From assembly GCA_958299035.1 (NCBI GenBank), contig CATQJL010000001.1:10949817-11013816 (forward strand): 64,000 nucleotides of DNA, in the 5' to 3' direction. Below are positions 33,466-43,779 of this stretch, piece by piece. Within the stretch, counting starts at the first letter, position 1. Each line of letters begins with the position of its first letter. The notes under the pieces are model-generated. The model saw only the letters and a list, made by a program, of their open reading frames with translations. It was not told where the DNA came from and did not search any database. Made by a program: the position numbers and the translations under genes. This stretch comes from Cylicocyclus nassatus (Eukaryota > Nematoda > Chromadorea > Rhabditida > Strongylidae).

Positions 33466-34856
33466 CCCGTATGCACGTACATCCCCACGGGGAGGGGAGG
33501 GGATCTGAGAGGGGAAGCGTCATATCCAGGGCTCAGCACAGCTGGCACCGTGTCAAGCTGGATATCGTTTTTAGCGCGGAAAGCAAAGGGGATATCGTTT
33601 CTACAGGGGCCGAGGCGGAGAACTGCCGCAAAAATGCCGCCGGCATGCCACCGGCATGCCATTGGCAAGCTGTCCATCAACAAACAAAGGCGTTGTTTTC
33701 AGCCAAAACGCAATAGTATGACACCAAATTTGGTGTGTGCATGCGCGTTGGCGGACCGGAACTACGGGCCAAAAATTTATGAAAACTTATGTGAATGAAA
33801 GCTGTGCCTAACTTTTTTCTAAATTAGCTGGCACCGTGCCAGCTGGGTGCCAGCTGAGCTGGCACCGACACTTTGCTCACATAAGTTTTCATACTTTTTT
33901 ACATAAAATGTATCTACACTGTAAAAGATTACATACGGAGAAGAAACAGTTTCATAATGTTCTCTTTTCAGCGTTTTATAGCAATTTGAAAACCACTCGG
34001 CCCGCTCCGCAGTCGAAAAATCGGCTTTTTCTGCTTCTCAAGATGTGATTCGACCACTTAGAAAGCTCAGAAAGCTGTGAAGAGTTCTTTCATGAAATCA
34101 GAAATGCATGAAAATACTACTACATTTTTTTACATAATATAAAAATGATGACGGATTTTCAAAACAGGTCAAAAGGGACTTCGTACGAAATTTTCAATAT
34201 CAAACGTGACTTCGTTTTGAAATTTCCCTGGTGCCAGCTCGTGCCGAGCCCTGGTCATATCTCGCTAGTCTACATATCTTTCTTCTTCTTTCTCTATCTT
34301 GCTTATGAAGTTTCTCATGAACTGATACCTGCGCATAATGCCAGGTCACTGCCATACCAGATTAGATATTAACTATTTCGTCTGATCCCCTGGGGATCCC
34401 CAGGGGATCACCCCACATTTTCAAAGTCATTTATCTTCCTGGAAAATCAATGAAAACGCTGCAAAATTGTATTGAAGATATATGCGATACCGCTGAGCAT
34501 GTTTGCGACAGAAGAAATGGAATCTAAAGATTTTGATTTTTTCGATAATCCCTGGCTCGCGAGCAGCAGTTCATCTTAGATTTTGATATCTTGAGATTTC
34601 ACTCATTTCTACCATAAACATGTTTAACAGTGCTGCAGTATATCCTTTGTACAATTTAGCATTTTCATTGAGTTTTCAGGAAGATCCTCTGGGGATCCCC
34701 AGGGGACCAGACGAAATAGTGAATATCTAATCTTGTATAACAGTAACCTGGCATCCATTATGCGCAGGTATCGAAGAAAGATATATACTAGCGAGTTATG
34801 ACGCTTCCCATCTCAGATCCCCTCTCCTCCCCAGCGCGGATGTACGTGCATACGGG
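33466..34856. mobile_element. Fold-back element with CCCGTATGCACGTACATCC termini
   Basis: The left arm CCCGTATGCACGTACATCC...GGAGGGGATCTGAGA and the mirrored right end (TCTCAGATCCCC, GGATGTACGTGCATACGGG) form arms. These continue as CGCTAGTC/GACTAGCG-like, ATACCTGCGCATAATG and TTCGTCTGATCCCCTGGGG on the inner side. The left arm is split by an hAT-like insertion at 33,527-34,253. The termini match those of the 138-bp element at 7,088. Confidence 0.7.
33527..34253. mobile_element. hAT-like non-autonomous element, 8-bp duplication GTCATATC
   Basis: GTCATATC occurs at 33,519-33,526 and 34,254-34,261, immediately outside CAGGGCTCAGCACAGCTGGC and GCCAGCTCGTGCCGAGCCCTG. CAGGG-type tips plus an 8-bp duplication are the hAT signature. 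The 727-bp interior contains further CTGGCACC/GGTGCCAG repeats around 33,830-33,870 and no transposase. A 110-bp relative lies at 39,027. Confidence 0.85.
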
Positions 34857-35672
34857 CTTAAGAAAATATTAAATCAAGAGATGTAATGACAAAACAAGGC
34901 TTTTCCACAAAAACCCGAGCGTTCATATGTCAAAAGTTTTGGGTCCTAATCAGATCCTAATCAGTAAGCAACTTTGACGTTTTTATTGCTCGTTCGCAAT
35001 TTGTTTGCGTTAAAAACAGCTATGGAAATGGTATTCTTCCATGAAGGCGAAAGCTTCATTAAAGCCTCATATTAGGTGAGTTATTAATGTGACAGAAAAG
35101 GGGAGGTGGTAGCGGGGTGGGAAAACGATTTTTAAGAAAGTTTAAAGGCGTAAGAGCTCTGTACTTCTTGCCCATTAATCCTTAAGGGGCGGTATCTATC
35201 AACTTCCCAATCAACGCTATTCTACAAAAAGAGTACCCGGTTGGGCAGTAGGCTTCGTTTGTGATGGAAAAAAGGCGTCTAATCGTGACCGGAAAACTGA
35301 AGCCTTTCCGAGAAAAAATCCCGAAGTTTCCTTTTTGAGTCCTGTTTAGGCGCAACATCCCGCATACAGTAGCAGAGGCGATACCAGAAGATTTTTCGTG
35401 CCGTAAATTGAGGAGTACGCGCCGCACGGCTAATGCTTGTACCAGTAAAAAAGGGGGCTCAACAAACCAAAAATTTATCTTTGGAGAACGTCAACAAAAT
35501 AAAATCACTGAGTTGGCTCTTCTTTGACTATTTATACTCGTCCGCTTATTTTCTTGCCCTCCACACCCCCCCCCCTCCCCGTCTGTCATTGCTTTGAAGT
35601 CATGAACTAATCAATATCAAACACATTTTTTATTTTAACTACTGTAGTTTTACTCTAATCAACCGTTACACA

Positions 35673-36032
35673 ATGCATATCGAAATTTATTCTTTCAGTT
35701 TTCAGGCAGTCGCAATACCACAGACGCATCAGACATTTTGGCCATGCTGGCCACTATACCCATGCGGCGGTTACGGTGGTTATAGCTACGGTGGTTACGG
35801 TTACGGTGGTTATGCTTACCCAGCGTACCAATACACCTACCCTGTAGCCAGCTATTATCAAACAGCTCCAATTGTCATCCAGTCACCGCCGGTCTATCAG
35901 ACTGTCGTTCGTCCAGTCGTAAGAGTTCAGTCACCTGTGTACGTTGAAGAAGAACCTCAAATTGTTCGCCCAGTAGTAGCAGTACCTGTTCGATATACAA
36001 AATATGTCTATGTACCATTGAAAAAATCGTAA
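35673..36032 (+). CDS. Gly/Tyr- then Pro/Val-rich structural or secreted protein
   Basis: The certain coding part starts after TTTTCAG at 35,706 and runs in phase 0 to TAA (36,030-36,032). It has a Trp/Cys motif (FWPCWPLYPC), a Gly-Tyr block (GGYGGYSYGGYGYGGYAYP), a YxYPVxSYY region and a repetitive PVVRVQSPVYVEEEP segment, ending VYVPLKKS. AATAAA is at 36,047-36,052. Composition suggests a cuticle-associated or secreted low-complexity protein; no domain is assigned. The ATG at 35,673 would give 119 residues without a signal peptide, so a missing 5' exon is likely. None was found within 800 bp upstream. Confidence 0.6.
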   Translation: MHIEIYSFSFQAVAIPQTHQTFWPCWPLYPCGGYGGYSYGGYGYGGYAYPAYQYTYPVASYYQTAPIVIQSPPVYQTVVRPVVRVQSPVYVEEEPQIVRPVVAVPVRYTKYVYVPLKKS

Positions 36033-36059
36033 TTTTCAAATGTGCCAATAAATCATAAA

Positions 36060-38930
36060 AAAATCATTGCTGTACAGTTTGCAGGAAAATTTATTCAATA
36101 ATTGATGCTGGAAATAATTCCATAGCAACTTGGAATTCGCTGGAATGTCTCATCGATCCAGACATGATTCAGTGACATCCAGACTTTCAATTTATCATAA
36201 ATTTCCAGGTATATTTTTCATAGTCTAGAAGTCTCTGTGTCTTTGTGCGTATGTTAGAGTTGTGGAATTTGGGCATCTTTTCTTTGCAGAATTAATGCCA
36301 TTTTGACTTTGTAGCTGCTCTAGAGCAAGGTGCAATTGCACTTTTATAGGAATTATTACCGTAGAAATTTCGCTTTTCAGAAATTTAACTTTTTTCACGA
36401 AAACATGTCTTCTTTTTATAAACATGAAATTATTTAAATGTGTAAAGTTGTATAAAGCCACATTGAAATGAAATGACATTTGCGATTAAAAAGTTTTGCG
36501 TTCGATTTTCCACTCGGCACTGCTGAATAGGCTAAAAATGAAAGCAAAAGAAAACGAATAGCTAACAACTATTTCAGGTACAAACTGCCGACCATGAAAT
36601 TCCAAAACTTTTAGAAAATGCATCGGAAATATTGATTATGACCGAATTTCTCATCGCTTACTAAGTTTCCGACGAGAAAAATACGCTTATGTTCAAGTCG
36701 TTCAATCTCAAGAATAAGGTTTTCTTCAATCGAATTTATTTCACTAATTACTGAACTTATGATAGTTGCCTTTCCATTTATCCACTACATAGAGTAGATA
36801 CTGACAAATTTCTGTTACACCTTTATATTTGTTTGAGATTTCAATCACGGATTCTTGAAGAAAAAAACTTCAAAAATTATTTACTTTCTATATCCACTTT
36901 CTGTATGACGCACGTATGTATAGTCGAATCGTTCCATATGATCATGTGTGTAGTGCACACAACGTCCATCTTTGGCGTTTCCATCCCTAATTCGCAGTCG
37001 CAAGAATGCAAGAGATTGATCGTTGTCATTGCTTAAATAACTTTATGGGAAGTGGTACATAGAAAGGAAAGAAATATGATGAAAACATCAAAAACGCTCA
37101 AATAGAGGGTGTCTCCTCCCATTTTCCAGAATGGGAACGCCAAAAGTGGACAGTGCGTGCAATGACACACATAATCATATGAAATGATTGGACTGTAAGA
37201 AGATTTCAGAAATGTTGGGCTTTTACCGCTCGTTTCTGACACGCTTTAGTCATTAGACTGTGCCATAAAAGAGATAAACACTCTAGAAATTGTGGAGAGA
37301 AAAAGCTCAATAAGAGACAGAAAAATTCGAAAAAAGCAAGAATTTCAGTATGTTTACGAAAATGTGGTAAATTTGCTAGTTATTTGTGCATCCATCAGAT
37401 GGATGACCCTATCAATCGCTAAGTATGCAAATGCGAAATTCTCAGAAGCTTCTTGAACTTTTTTAAAAGTGAAAAAAATAGTAATAAAAGTTATGCACCA
37501 CCTTATAGATGATTATTTTAGCTATGCATAAGTTATGTATCTACCCGGTAGAAAATGCTTTCTCCATATGAAAATTTTTCGAAGGTCGGTATAGTCATTT
37601 GTATGAAAACTATGCTTTTGGTTTATTCTTCCAACGAGCAAAATGTTCTGTGAAATTTTTGTGCACAGAAATTGACCAAAAATCAGAAACTCATTTCCGC
37701 TGGAAAGCAATTATTTGTTTCGTTTACTGGATGCTTCACGAGCAAAAAATGACTTTTTATTTCAAAGAATTTGAACAAAATATTATCTATAAATTTATCA
37801 AGAATCTCCGGTTTAAGAACTACAAATCCATAAATAGCTACCTCCTTCCTCCGAATGAGATTTCACACCATATATCCCAAAGCTGACTATATGAAAGCAG
37901 TTTGGCATAAGATTACGGAACTAGATTGACAGCTGGTGTAGCGATTTGTAAACGTGAAAAGTCGCCGAGCAAATCCTTTGAGGATTCACTTCACAATACT
38001 AAAGTGAACAGATAATCCCATTCACACCTCATCGAGTCTTGTCCGGTTTTTCAGCATAGTATAAATCAAGTGATTTCGAAAGAACGATCAGCACACTTTT
38101 TCTGCTTTATATTATATGTCACATTCATTCTGCATTTGATCACCCAGTTCCTACTTTTTGTAGACTCCCAAATATAATACATAATTTACTATGAATAATT
38201 TACAAATTATACAAAATAGAAATTCCCTCCAGAAATGTGTACCTCAAATCTTCTATTTCAAGAATTTATTTTTAAATCACAAATTGCTGTTTTCCTAAAA
38301 AAAAACTATTTGGAAATAATTATGTCTCGCCATTGCTATTATGAGCGAGCAGTTCTGAAAATCACAGATTGTTGCCTAACTAGTAGTTTTGAAGTTTTAT
38401 TGGTCAAAGATCAAGTCGATTCCCCTGAAAAATCCGAATAAAAATTTGTCCAAACCTCATAAAATATGGACGGAAAAATTGGATGCGGAGTAAGAGGATT
38501 TTTTGTTGGTTAAAATTATTGTGAAATGGGAGGCAAAGGAAAAAATCTTAAAAATCGAAACTTTTTTGAATGTTTAAGTAAGAAAGTGCCACCGATGGGC
38601 GACATGGAATACATGCATTTTACTTTACAGAATTTGTTTACAAGACAAGGGACATTTTCAGATTTGTGTGCTCTAAAATTCCTAGTGCATGGTACCATTT
38701 TCAGCTTACAGTTTAATAAAGCTGGTAAATCTTGAGAACGATGAACAGAACATAAAATACAGATTCAAAAACTATACCCACGCAATACTTTCTTTTTTAT
38801 ACAAAACTTCGACAGCTGAGAGAAAAATCGGATCAATCATAAGTCTGAAAATCAATAATCCCTCACAATTTTGACAAATTCTTTGGTTTGTTTCAAAAAA
38901 ATAATGCCTTTCTACCGTCAAATCGCCAAA
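36060..38930. other. No gene recognised
   Basis: Very A+T-rich intergenic sequence. The open frames present start at non-ATG codons or cross AATAAA motifs, and none has splice support. Confidence 0.4.
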
Positions 38931-39026
38931 AAATCGCGATGGCGTTCTGTGGAGATCAAGTCGTTACTTTCACGCCGGTTTATTTCATCAATCGCTACAA
39001 AATCTGAAAGGTCAATTGAATGAGAC

Positions 39027-39136
39027 CAGGGCTCGGCACGAGCTGGCACCAGGGAATTTTGAAAACGAAACCCCCTTTGCTTTTTGCCCCAAAAACGATA
39101 TCCAGCTTGCCCCGTGCCAGCTGGTGCCAGGCCCTG
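39027..39136. mobile_element. hAT-like miniature element, 8-bp duplication AATGAGAC
   Basis: AATGAGAC at 39,019-39,026 and 39,137-39,144 flanks CAGGGCTCGGCACGAGCTGG and GCCAGCTGGTGCCAGGCCCTG. The element is 110 bp and shares termini and the internal ACGATATCCAGCTTG-type motif with the 727-bp element at 33,527. The perfect duplication suggests recent insertion. It sits 140 bp upstream of the gene at 39,286. Confidence 0.88.
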
Positions 39137-39271
39137 AATGAGACAGTTTCTTCTATTTTTGCAAGACATGAACGAAAACATTTTATTTTTTACGCAATAT
39201 TCGCGTTAACAGCCTGCGCTTCCGGGTTCTGTATTCAAACGTCGAATCATCAAAATACACATATTATCCAT

Positions 39272-39284
39272 ATCATTATTTCAG
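39272..39284 (+). promoter_or_regulatory. Probable spliced-leader acceptor
   Basis: ATCATTATTTCAG ends one base before the ATG at 39,286. No coding exon is visible just upstream, so this fits a trans-splicing acceptor. A cis intron from a non-coding first exon is the alternative. Confidence 0.5.
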
Positions 39285-39285
39285 C

Positions 39286-40005
39286 ATGTTAGTGATCCTG
39301 TTATCGGCTCTGGTTTCGACCACACTGGCGGCAGAATACGCTAATCCCAGCCTGGTGGCACCAGCCCCAGCAGCTTACGGATCACCGTATGCGTCGAACT
39401 CGGTGATTGTGCCACAGCCAAGCGTCCAGTTTCAAAGCTACCCAAGCCATGTTGCTCAACATCCGGTAGCCCTACCCGTACAGACTACCCAGGCAGTACA
39501 GAACGCTTACCCTTACGGTTATGGAATGTTTGGCGCGTTGCCAACCGTGCAGCAGAATCCCTACCAGATGTACCAACATCAAACAACAGTAAAGGAAGCA
39601 CTGCCCACCACTAATCTTGCTTCGATGTATGTGAACTACCCTCAGACTATGGAAACGGTAGGGGGTACGGTAGGCACCAGTTCACTGAGACAATCTCAGC
39701 AAACATCTATCCCGGCATCATCTGTATCATCCGGGTCATCTTACTTCTCCTTGCCGGCTTCCACCACCTCCACAGAATACGTAGCTCCAGCGACAGCAAG
39801 TGCTACCATAAAAGGTACCGTATCCTTCGTACCATAATCTTGCCAAGAATTTTCAAACATTCCAGAAATAGGTGCTGTCCACACTCTTCCCACCCAAGTC
39901 GCTGCCACTACCGTAACCGACCCATGGGCAGCATTGAGTGGTGTGACCACGAAGAAGACAGTGGAAGTGAAGAAAAATGATGGAGGAGGATCATCAACGT
40001 TTTGA
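39286..40005 (+). CDS. Secreted Pro/Ser/Gln-rich protein, 222 residues (2 exons)
   Basis: Exon 1 (39,286-39,814) starts MLVILLSALVSTTLAA, a clear signal peptide. It continues with Ala/Pro/Tyr-rich sequence (VAPAPAAYGSPYASNS), a YPYGYGMFG patch and a Ser-rich stretch (SSVSSGSSYFSLPAS). It ends in phase 1 at AAAG|GTACCG. A 51-bp intron ends CATTCCAG, and exon 2 (39,866-40,005) reads EIGAVHTLPTQVAATTVTDP to GGGSSTF and TGA. AATAAA is at 40,038-40,043. Without splicing the frame would stop three codons after VSFVP. The composition resembles secreted or cuticle-type low-complexity proteins; the role is unknown. It shares Tyr/Pro style, but no clear homology, with the 35.7 kb gene. Confidence 0.75.
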
Positions 40006-40786
40006 TTTGTAGCTGGATTATGGTAGTTAGTGGACACAATAAACATAGCATAGTCATGCTTAGAATGTAAAAAAGTCTCTTCAAAAAGTTTATAAAAAAA
40101 GTCTGGGTGCCGGAAAAGTAAAAATGAGTTTTAACGTACTTCGAGGTCAAAAATAGCTTTAAAACGAGCTAAAGTGCTTCCTTGATACTTTTGTATAAAC
40201 CTTTCCACCGAGGATGGTCCCCCTCCTCCCCCTCCTCCGCGAAAGATGGGCAACCGGATTTTTTGAAGTCAGCCACCTGAGTTATAAGATTCTGTCTCAC
40301 TAGTTAGTGATTAAAATGCTTAGTTTTTTAAGCATTTTGAGGACTTTGTAACAAAATTTGCGGGGGCGTGGCTACCGCGACAAGTTTTTACTGTTCTGGG
40401 CCCACCAGATTTGATAAGCAAAATTTTAACCAGGCAAATTCCGATAGGTGCGGATAACGCTATGCCTCTTCACTCAAGAAAGTTTTGGCTCCCCCCCCCC
40501 CCCCAGGCCCCAAAAAAAAAAAGAATTTTCGGACTGCCACTGATTTTTCCTTGCAGAATCTGAGGAAGCATCAAAAGACGAAGATTTTAAGGTTTAAAAA
40601 ACTTACACGTAGAAGATCATTTTTTAATGCTCAAGCCATTAAAAACAGCCTTTCAAATTATAATCGGAGCAATTTTTTTCTATACAAAGTACCAGTTTAT
40701 CAAGATATACGATGATACACGGAACCAAAGTATCTGCAATTTTACAATGCTTCTTATCAATGATCCGGATCTACAGAGATTCGCTA

Positions 40787-42945
40787 TTAAAACTGAAAAG
40801 ACGAATCATCTTTGATGACTACTGTACGAGTACTGTAGCGACGATCAAACACTGATTGCAGAATCCAATAAAGTCGTCGTGAACAGTACAAACTGTAGCT
40901 TTTGAATAGCACCACAAAGATGATGAAAATCACCAGCACCTGGAAGAAAAGGAAATGGTGATATAGGAAATGATCAGTGGAAATTTAAAATTTTACATTA
41001 TCAATCTTGTCGCCTCGAATCATTTGTACAAATAGCACCACTAGATAAGCAGAAGACATGAGCAGATCTATCACTGCAGTAAAAATGTAGGGTAGAAGGG
41101 CTCGATATCGAGTTGTTTGTATAGCGATCTGCAACAAAATGATCTGATTGGATATGATTAATATAGGATTTTTTATTTTACAAACAACCATATTAGAAAC
41201 TTTGTTATCAGGTGATTAAGGAATTGAACAAAAAACTCAGCTTTATGCTCCAACCGAGACCACTACGTTGCACCGTAATCGAGGGCACTGATTGGTCCGT
41301 TGAAAAAATACTGTACGGGTTAGAGTTCAGCGCTGATTTCCTCCCTCACAAATCTCCTTATCACAAATCGCTTTGTGAATGTTGCTTCGACAATAATTTA
41401 CCCACCCTCCTCCTCCCCCCCCCCCCCTCTTCTTCCCTACCCAAACAGTCGAGACGCTTAGGAATTCAGTTCTACCTGGAGATTCAGCTTCATGCCCCAA
41501 TCGCTAAGTTCCTTGAGTTCATTCAGCCAAGCAAATGCTCATGATTTATAGGAAAACAACTTGAGTTTCGGTTTTCCTATAAGTAATAGCCAAAAACTTA
41601 CCAAAGCGATGAGATCGATGAAGAGATGAATTATTATCCAAGCCAGTAGGGCTCCATTATTGGTACATATTCGTCGCTGTGCAATTACAGAATGTCGTTC
41701 ACCGAGGCCAAAGACAGAAACATTGTAGGACTGACATCGCATTAGCGGATGCTCTACATCTGTAATGATTTCAAATTTGTAGAATTAGTAACTTATAATT
41801 AGCTCCAACATTTTTCGGGTTTTCGTATTTAGCTCTGACTTATTTAGGTTTTCGTCCTTTTATTTCTGTTCTGATTTTACAGTTGTTCATTTACCAGATA
41901 GAAGAATGTGTTGGGTTTTTTCACTGTTACGTTTTTGCATGTGAAAAACGACATAACATTTAGGGTCAGAAATTTTCTTTGCATCTTACCTGCAAATAAT
42001 AGATTGTCAAACACTAATAGTAAACGGTTACTTTATTGTGAAAAAGTAATCGTCTTATGATGATACATAGTTATTTCAATTTCGGCCCTTCACAACCGTG
42101 AGTTGACTTTAACTTGAATTGTGGAATTATGTAATTCTTCGGATGAAAATAGATGACATTTGCGAAGATTTTCTATGATACTTTTAAGGAGAAAATTTCA
42201 GACAGTCTGGTTTAGAGAACATAGCTTTGTAGGTTTTTATAGTTTGTTCAAATTGGCCATATTTCGAGAAAAATGCGGTTACTGCATACTTGACTCAATA
42301 TTTACGAAAAAAGATTAATTTATAGAATGCAAATTCAATAATTTGAGTCAACAATCCGATTTTTACCAAGTGTTTTAGCCCATTTTCCTTTCAAGAGCCC
42401 ATTTTCATAAGCTCAGTTTTTTGCAATTTCTATGGCAGTGAAGAGCTATCGATAGGACAGCCCACAGTTATTTATCGTAACAAAAAACGATAAATTGTTC
42501 GAAATGTTAATCCATTTTCAAAACGCTTTACAGACTGTCATTTTCAGATTGTTTATGCAGAAGATGAGAAGATGAGAAGTTCATGACGCAGCTGTGATTT
42601 TTTTATTCTGGAGTGCTAGCGGCAAAGCGACCATGAATCTATTCAAATAAGCTGAGATTAAACAACCAGCGTACATTACTTAAAAATCGCTCTGGCGCAA
42701 AGGATAAACGATCATAGCAGATGATTATAAAAGTATTTTGAGTTCTGACGTAACGCAGACAGTGTGGGTGAATGCCTTTGCTCCAATCAACTAGAAATTG
42801 CGGAGAAATGGATTTTGAGGTTAGCTTAGGGGTTCAAGGACTTACTGGTAAGATACGCAATGATTATAGTCGCTAGTTCGGCTGAGCACATCATGACGAC
42901 AGCGACCGTGACGCTGCAGCAAAATGTTTTCTCCTCGAAGGTCAT
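40787..42945 (-). CDS. Four-pass transmembrane protein, 180 residues (4 exons)
   Basis: Minus-strand exons 42,945-42,846, 41,759-41,602, 41,128-40,997 and 40,939-40,787 join in phase (1, 0, 0) with GTAAGT/GTAAAA donors and TTACAG, TTGCAG, TTCCAG acceptors. The start MTFEEKTFCC precedes helix 1 (SVTVAVVMMCSAELATIII). Helix 2 spans exons 2-3 (LLAWIIIHLFIDLIAL), helix 3 is LPYIFTAVIDLLMSSAYLVV and helix 4 is VLVIFIIFVVLF. A short Arg-rich cytosolic tail ends DDSSFQF. Between helices 1 and 2 lies a ~35-residue loop with two Cys. The size and layout recall nematode LAPTM/DUF7027-like four-helix proteins, but I cannot confirm the family. The 1.1-kb first intron is the longest. Confidence 0.75.
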
Positions 42946-42950
42946 TTTCG

Positions 42951-42960
42951 CTGGAATTAA
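42951..42960 (-). promoter_or_regulatory. Probable spliced-leader acceptor
   Basis: Read on the minus strand, TTAATTCCAG ends five bases before the ATG at 42,945. No upstream coding exon is visible, so it fits trans-splicing of a leader onto a very short 5' end. Confidence 0.5.
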
Positions 42961-43154
42961 TTTGGATTTTTTATCACAAATATGCAACATTCGATGCACG
43001 AATTATCGCAGGTGTTTCAACTCTTAGAAAAAAAATTAGATATATAGAAGTAAAGCCAAGTCTGACAAAGAAAAGAGGAAGTAATATGGATGAGGAGAGG
43101 AATTTTGTCTTGATAATATCATAACTTTTGCTTGCATCATCATAAATAAAGGTT

Positions 43155-43772
43155 ATTCTAAAAAATGCGCCTATTGTTTGCTTGGCAATAGTCCTCTCTT
43201 GTCATGAAGTCTTTGAAGGCTTCAGTTTTCACTTTGTAGAGCTGGCTTCAACTTAGATTTACAGTATAAATCGAATTTTTGATCACTTTTCATTACTGTA
43301 GAATTACGGTAGGAATATCAAAAATACAGCGCCATAGTGAGATAAGCCTCTGATAAGAAAAATTTTAACAATTACGGAAATTTGTGTACCAGGATTTCCG
43401 CGCATTCTCATTTCGTTACAGAATTTTTATATCAAATTTTGAGCTTCATCACTGGTGTACCCTAAGTACTTCATTTAGCCTATTACAAAATTTTTTGGCT
43501 TGCTCGGTGTTTTTTTAAATTTATTTATCTTTACTTCTATCTTCTATCTACTTTTATCTTTATAAAATGCGACTCTTAATGGCTCAAAATTCACTTCAGT
43601 TTTATCGTAATTCTTTAGTGAAGATAAAGAATCGGCGATTCGCTTTGAGTGAAACTAAGCTGAAGCCAGCTTTTCACAATGGTGCGTAAAGCCTTCTTCG
43701 AATACATACTTCATGACAAGAGAGTTTAACATCCAAACAGTAGGCAAATTTTTCTGGGACAGCCTATATCAG
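43155..43772. mobile_element. Mariner-like fold-back remnant
   Basis: CTATTGTTTGCTTGGCAATAG, CTCTTGTCATGAAGTCTTTG and AGAGCTGGCTTCAAC on the left are mirrored on the right by CAAACAGTAGGCAAAT, ATACTTCATGACAAGAGAG and AAGCCAGCTTTTCAC. Outer ends are TTCTAAAAAATGCGCC and, reversed, GGCTGTCCCAGAAAAATTTG. No transposase frame remains. A fragment of the same family lies at 30,648. Confidence 0.55.
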
Positions 43773-43779
43773 TATAGTC

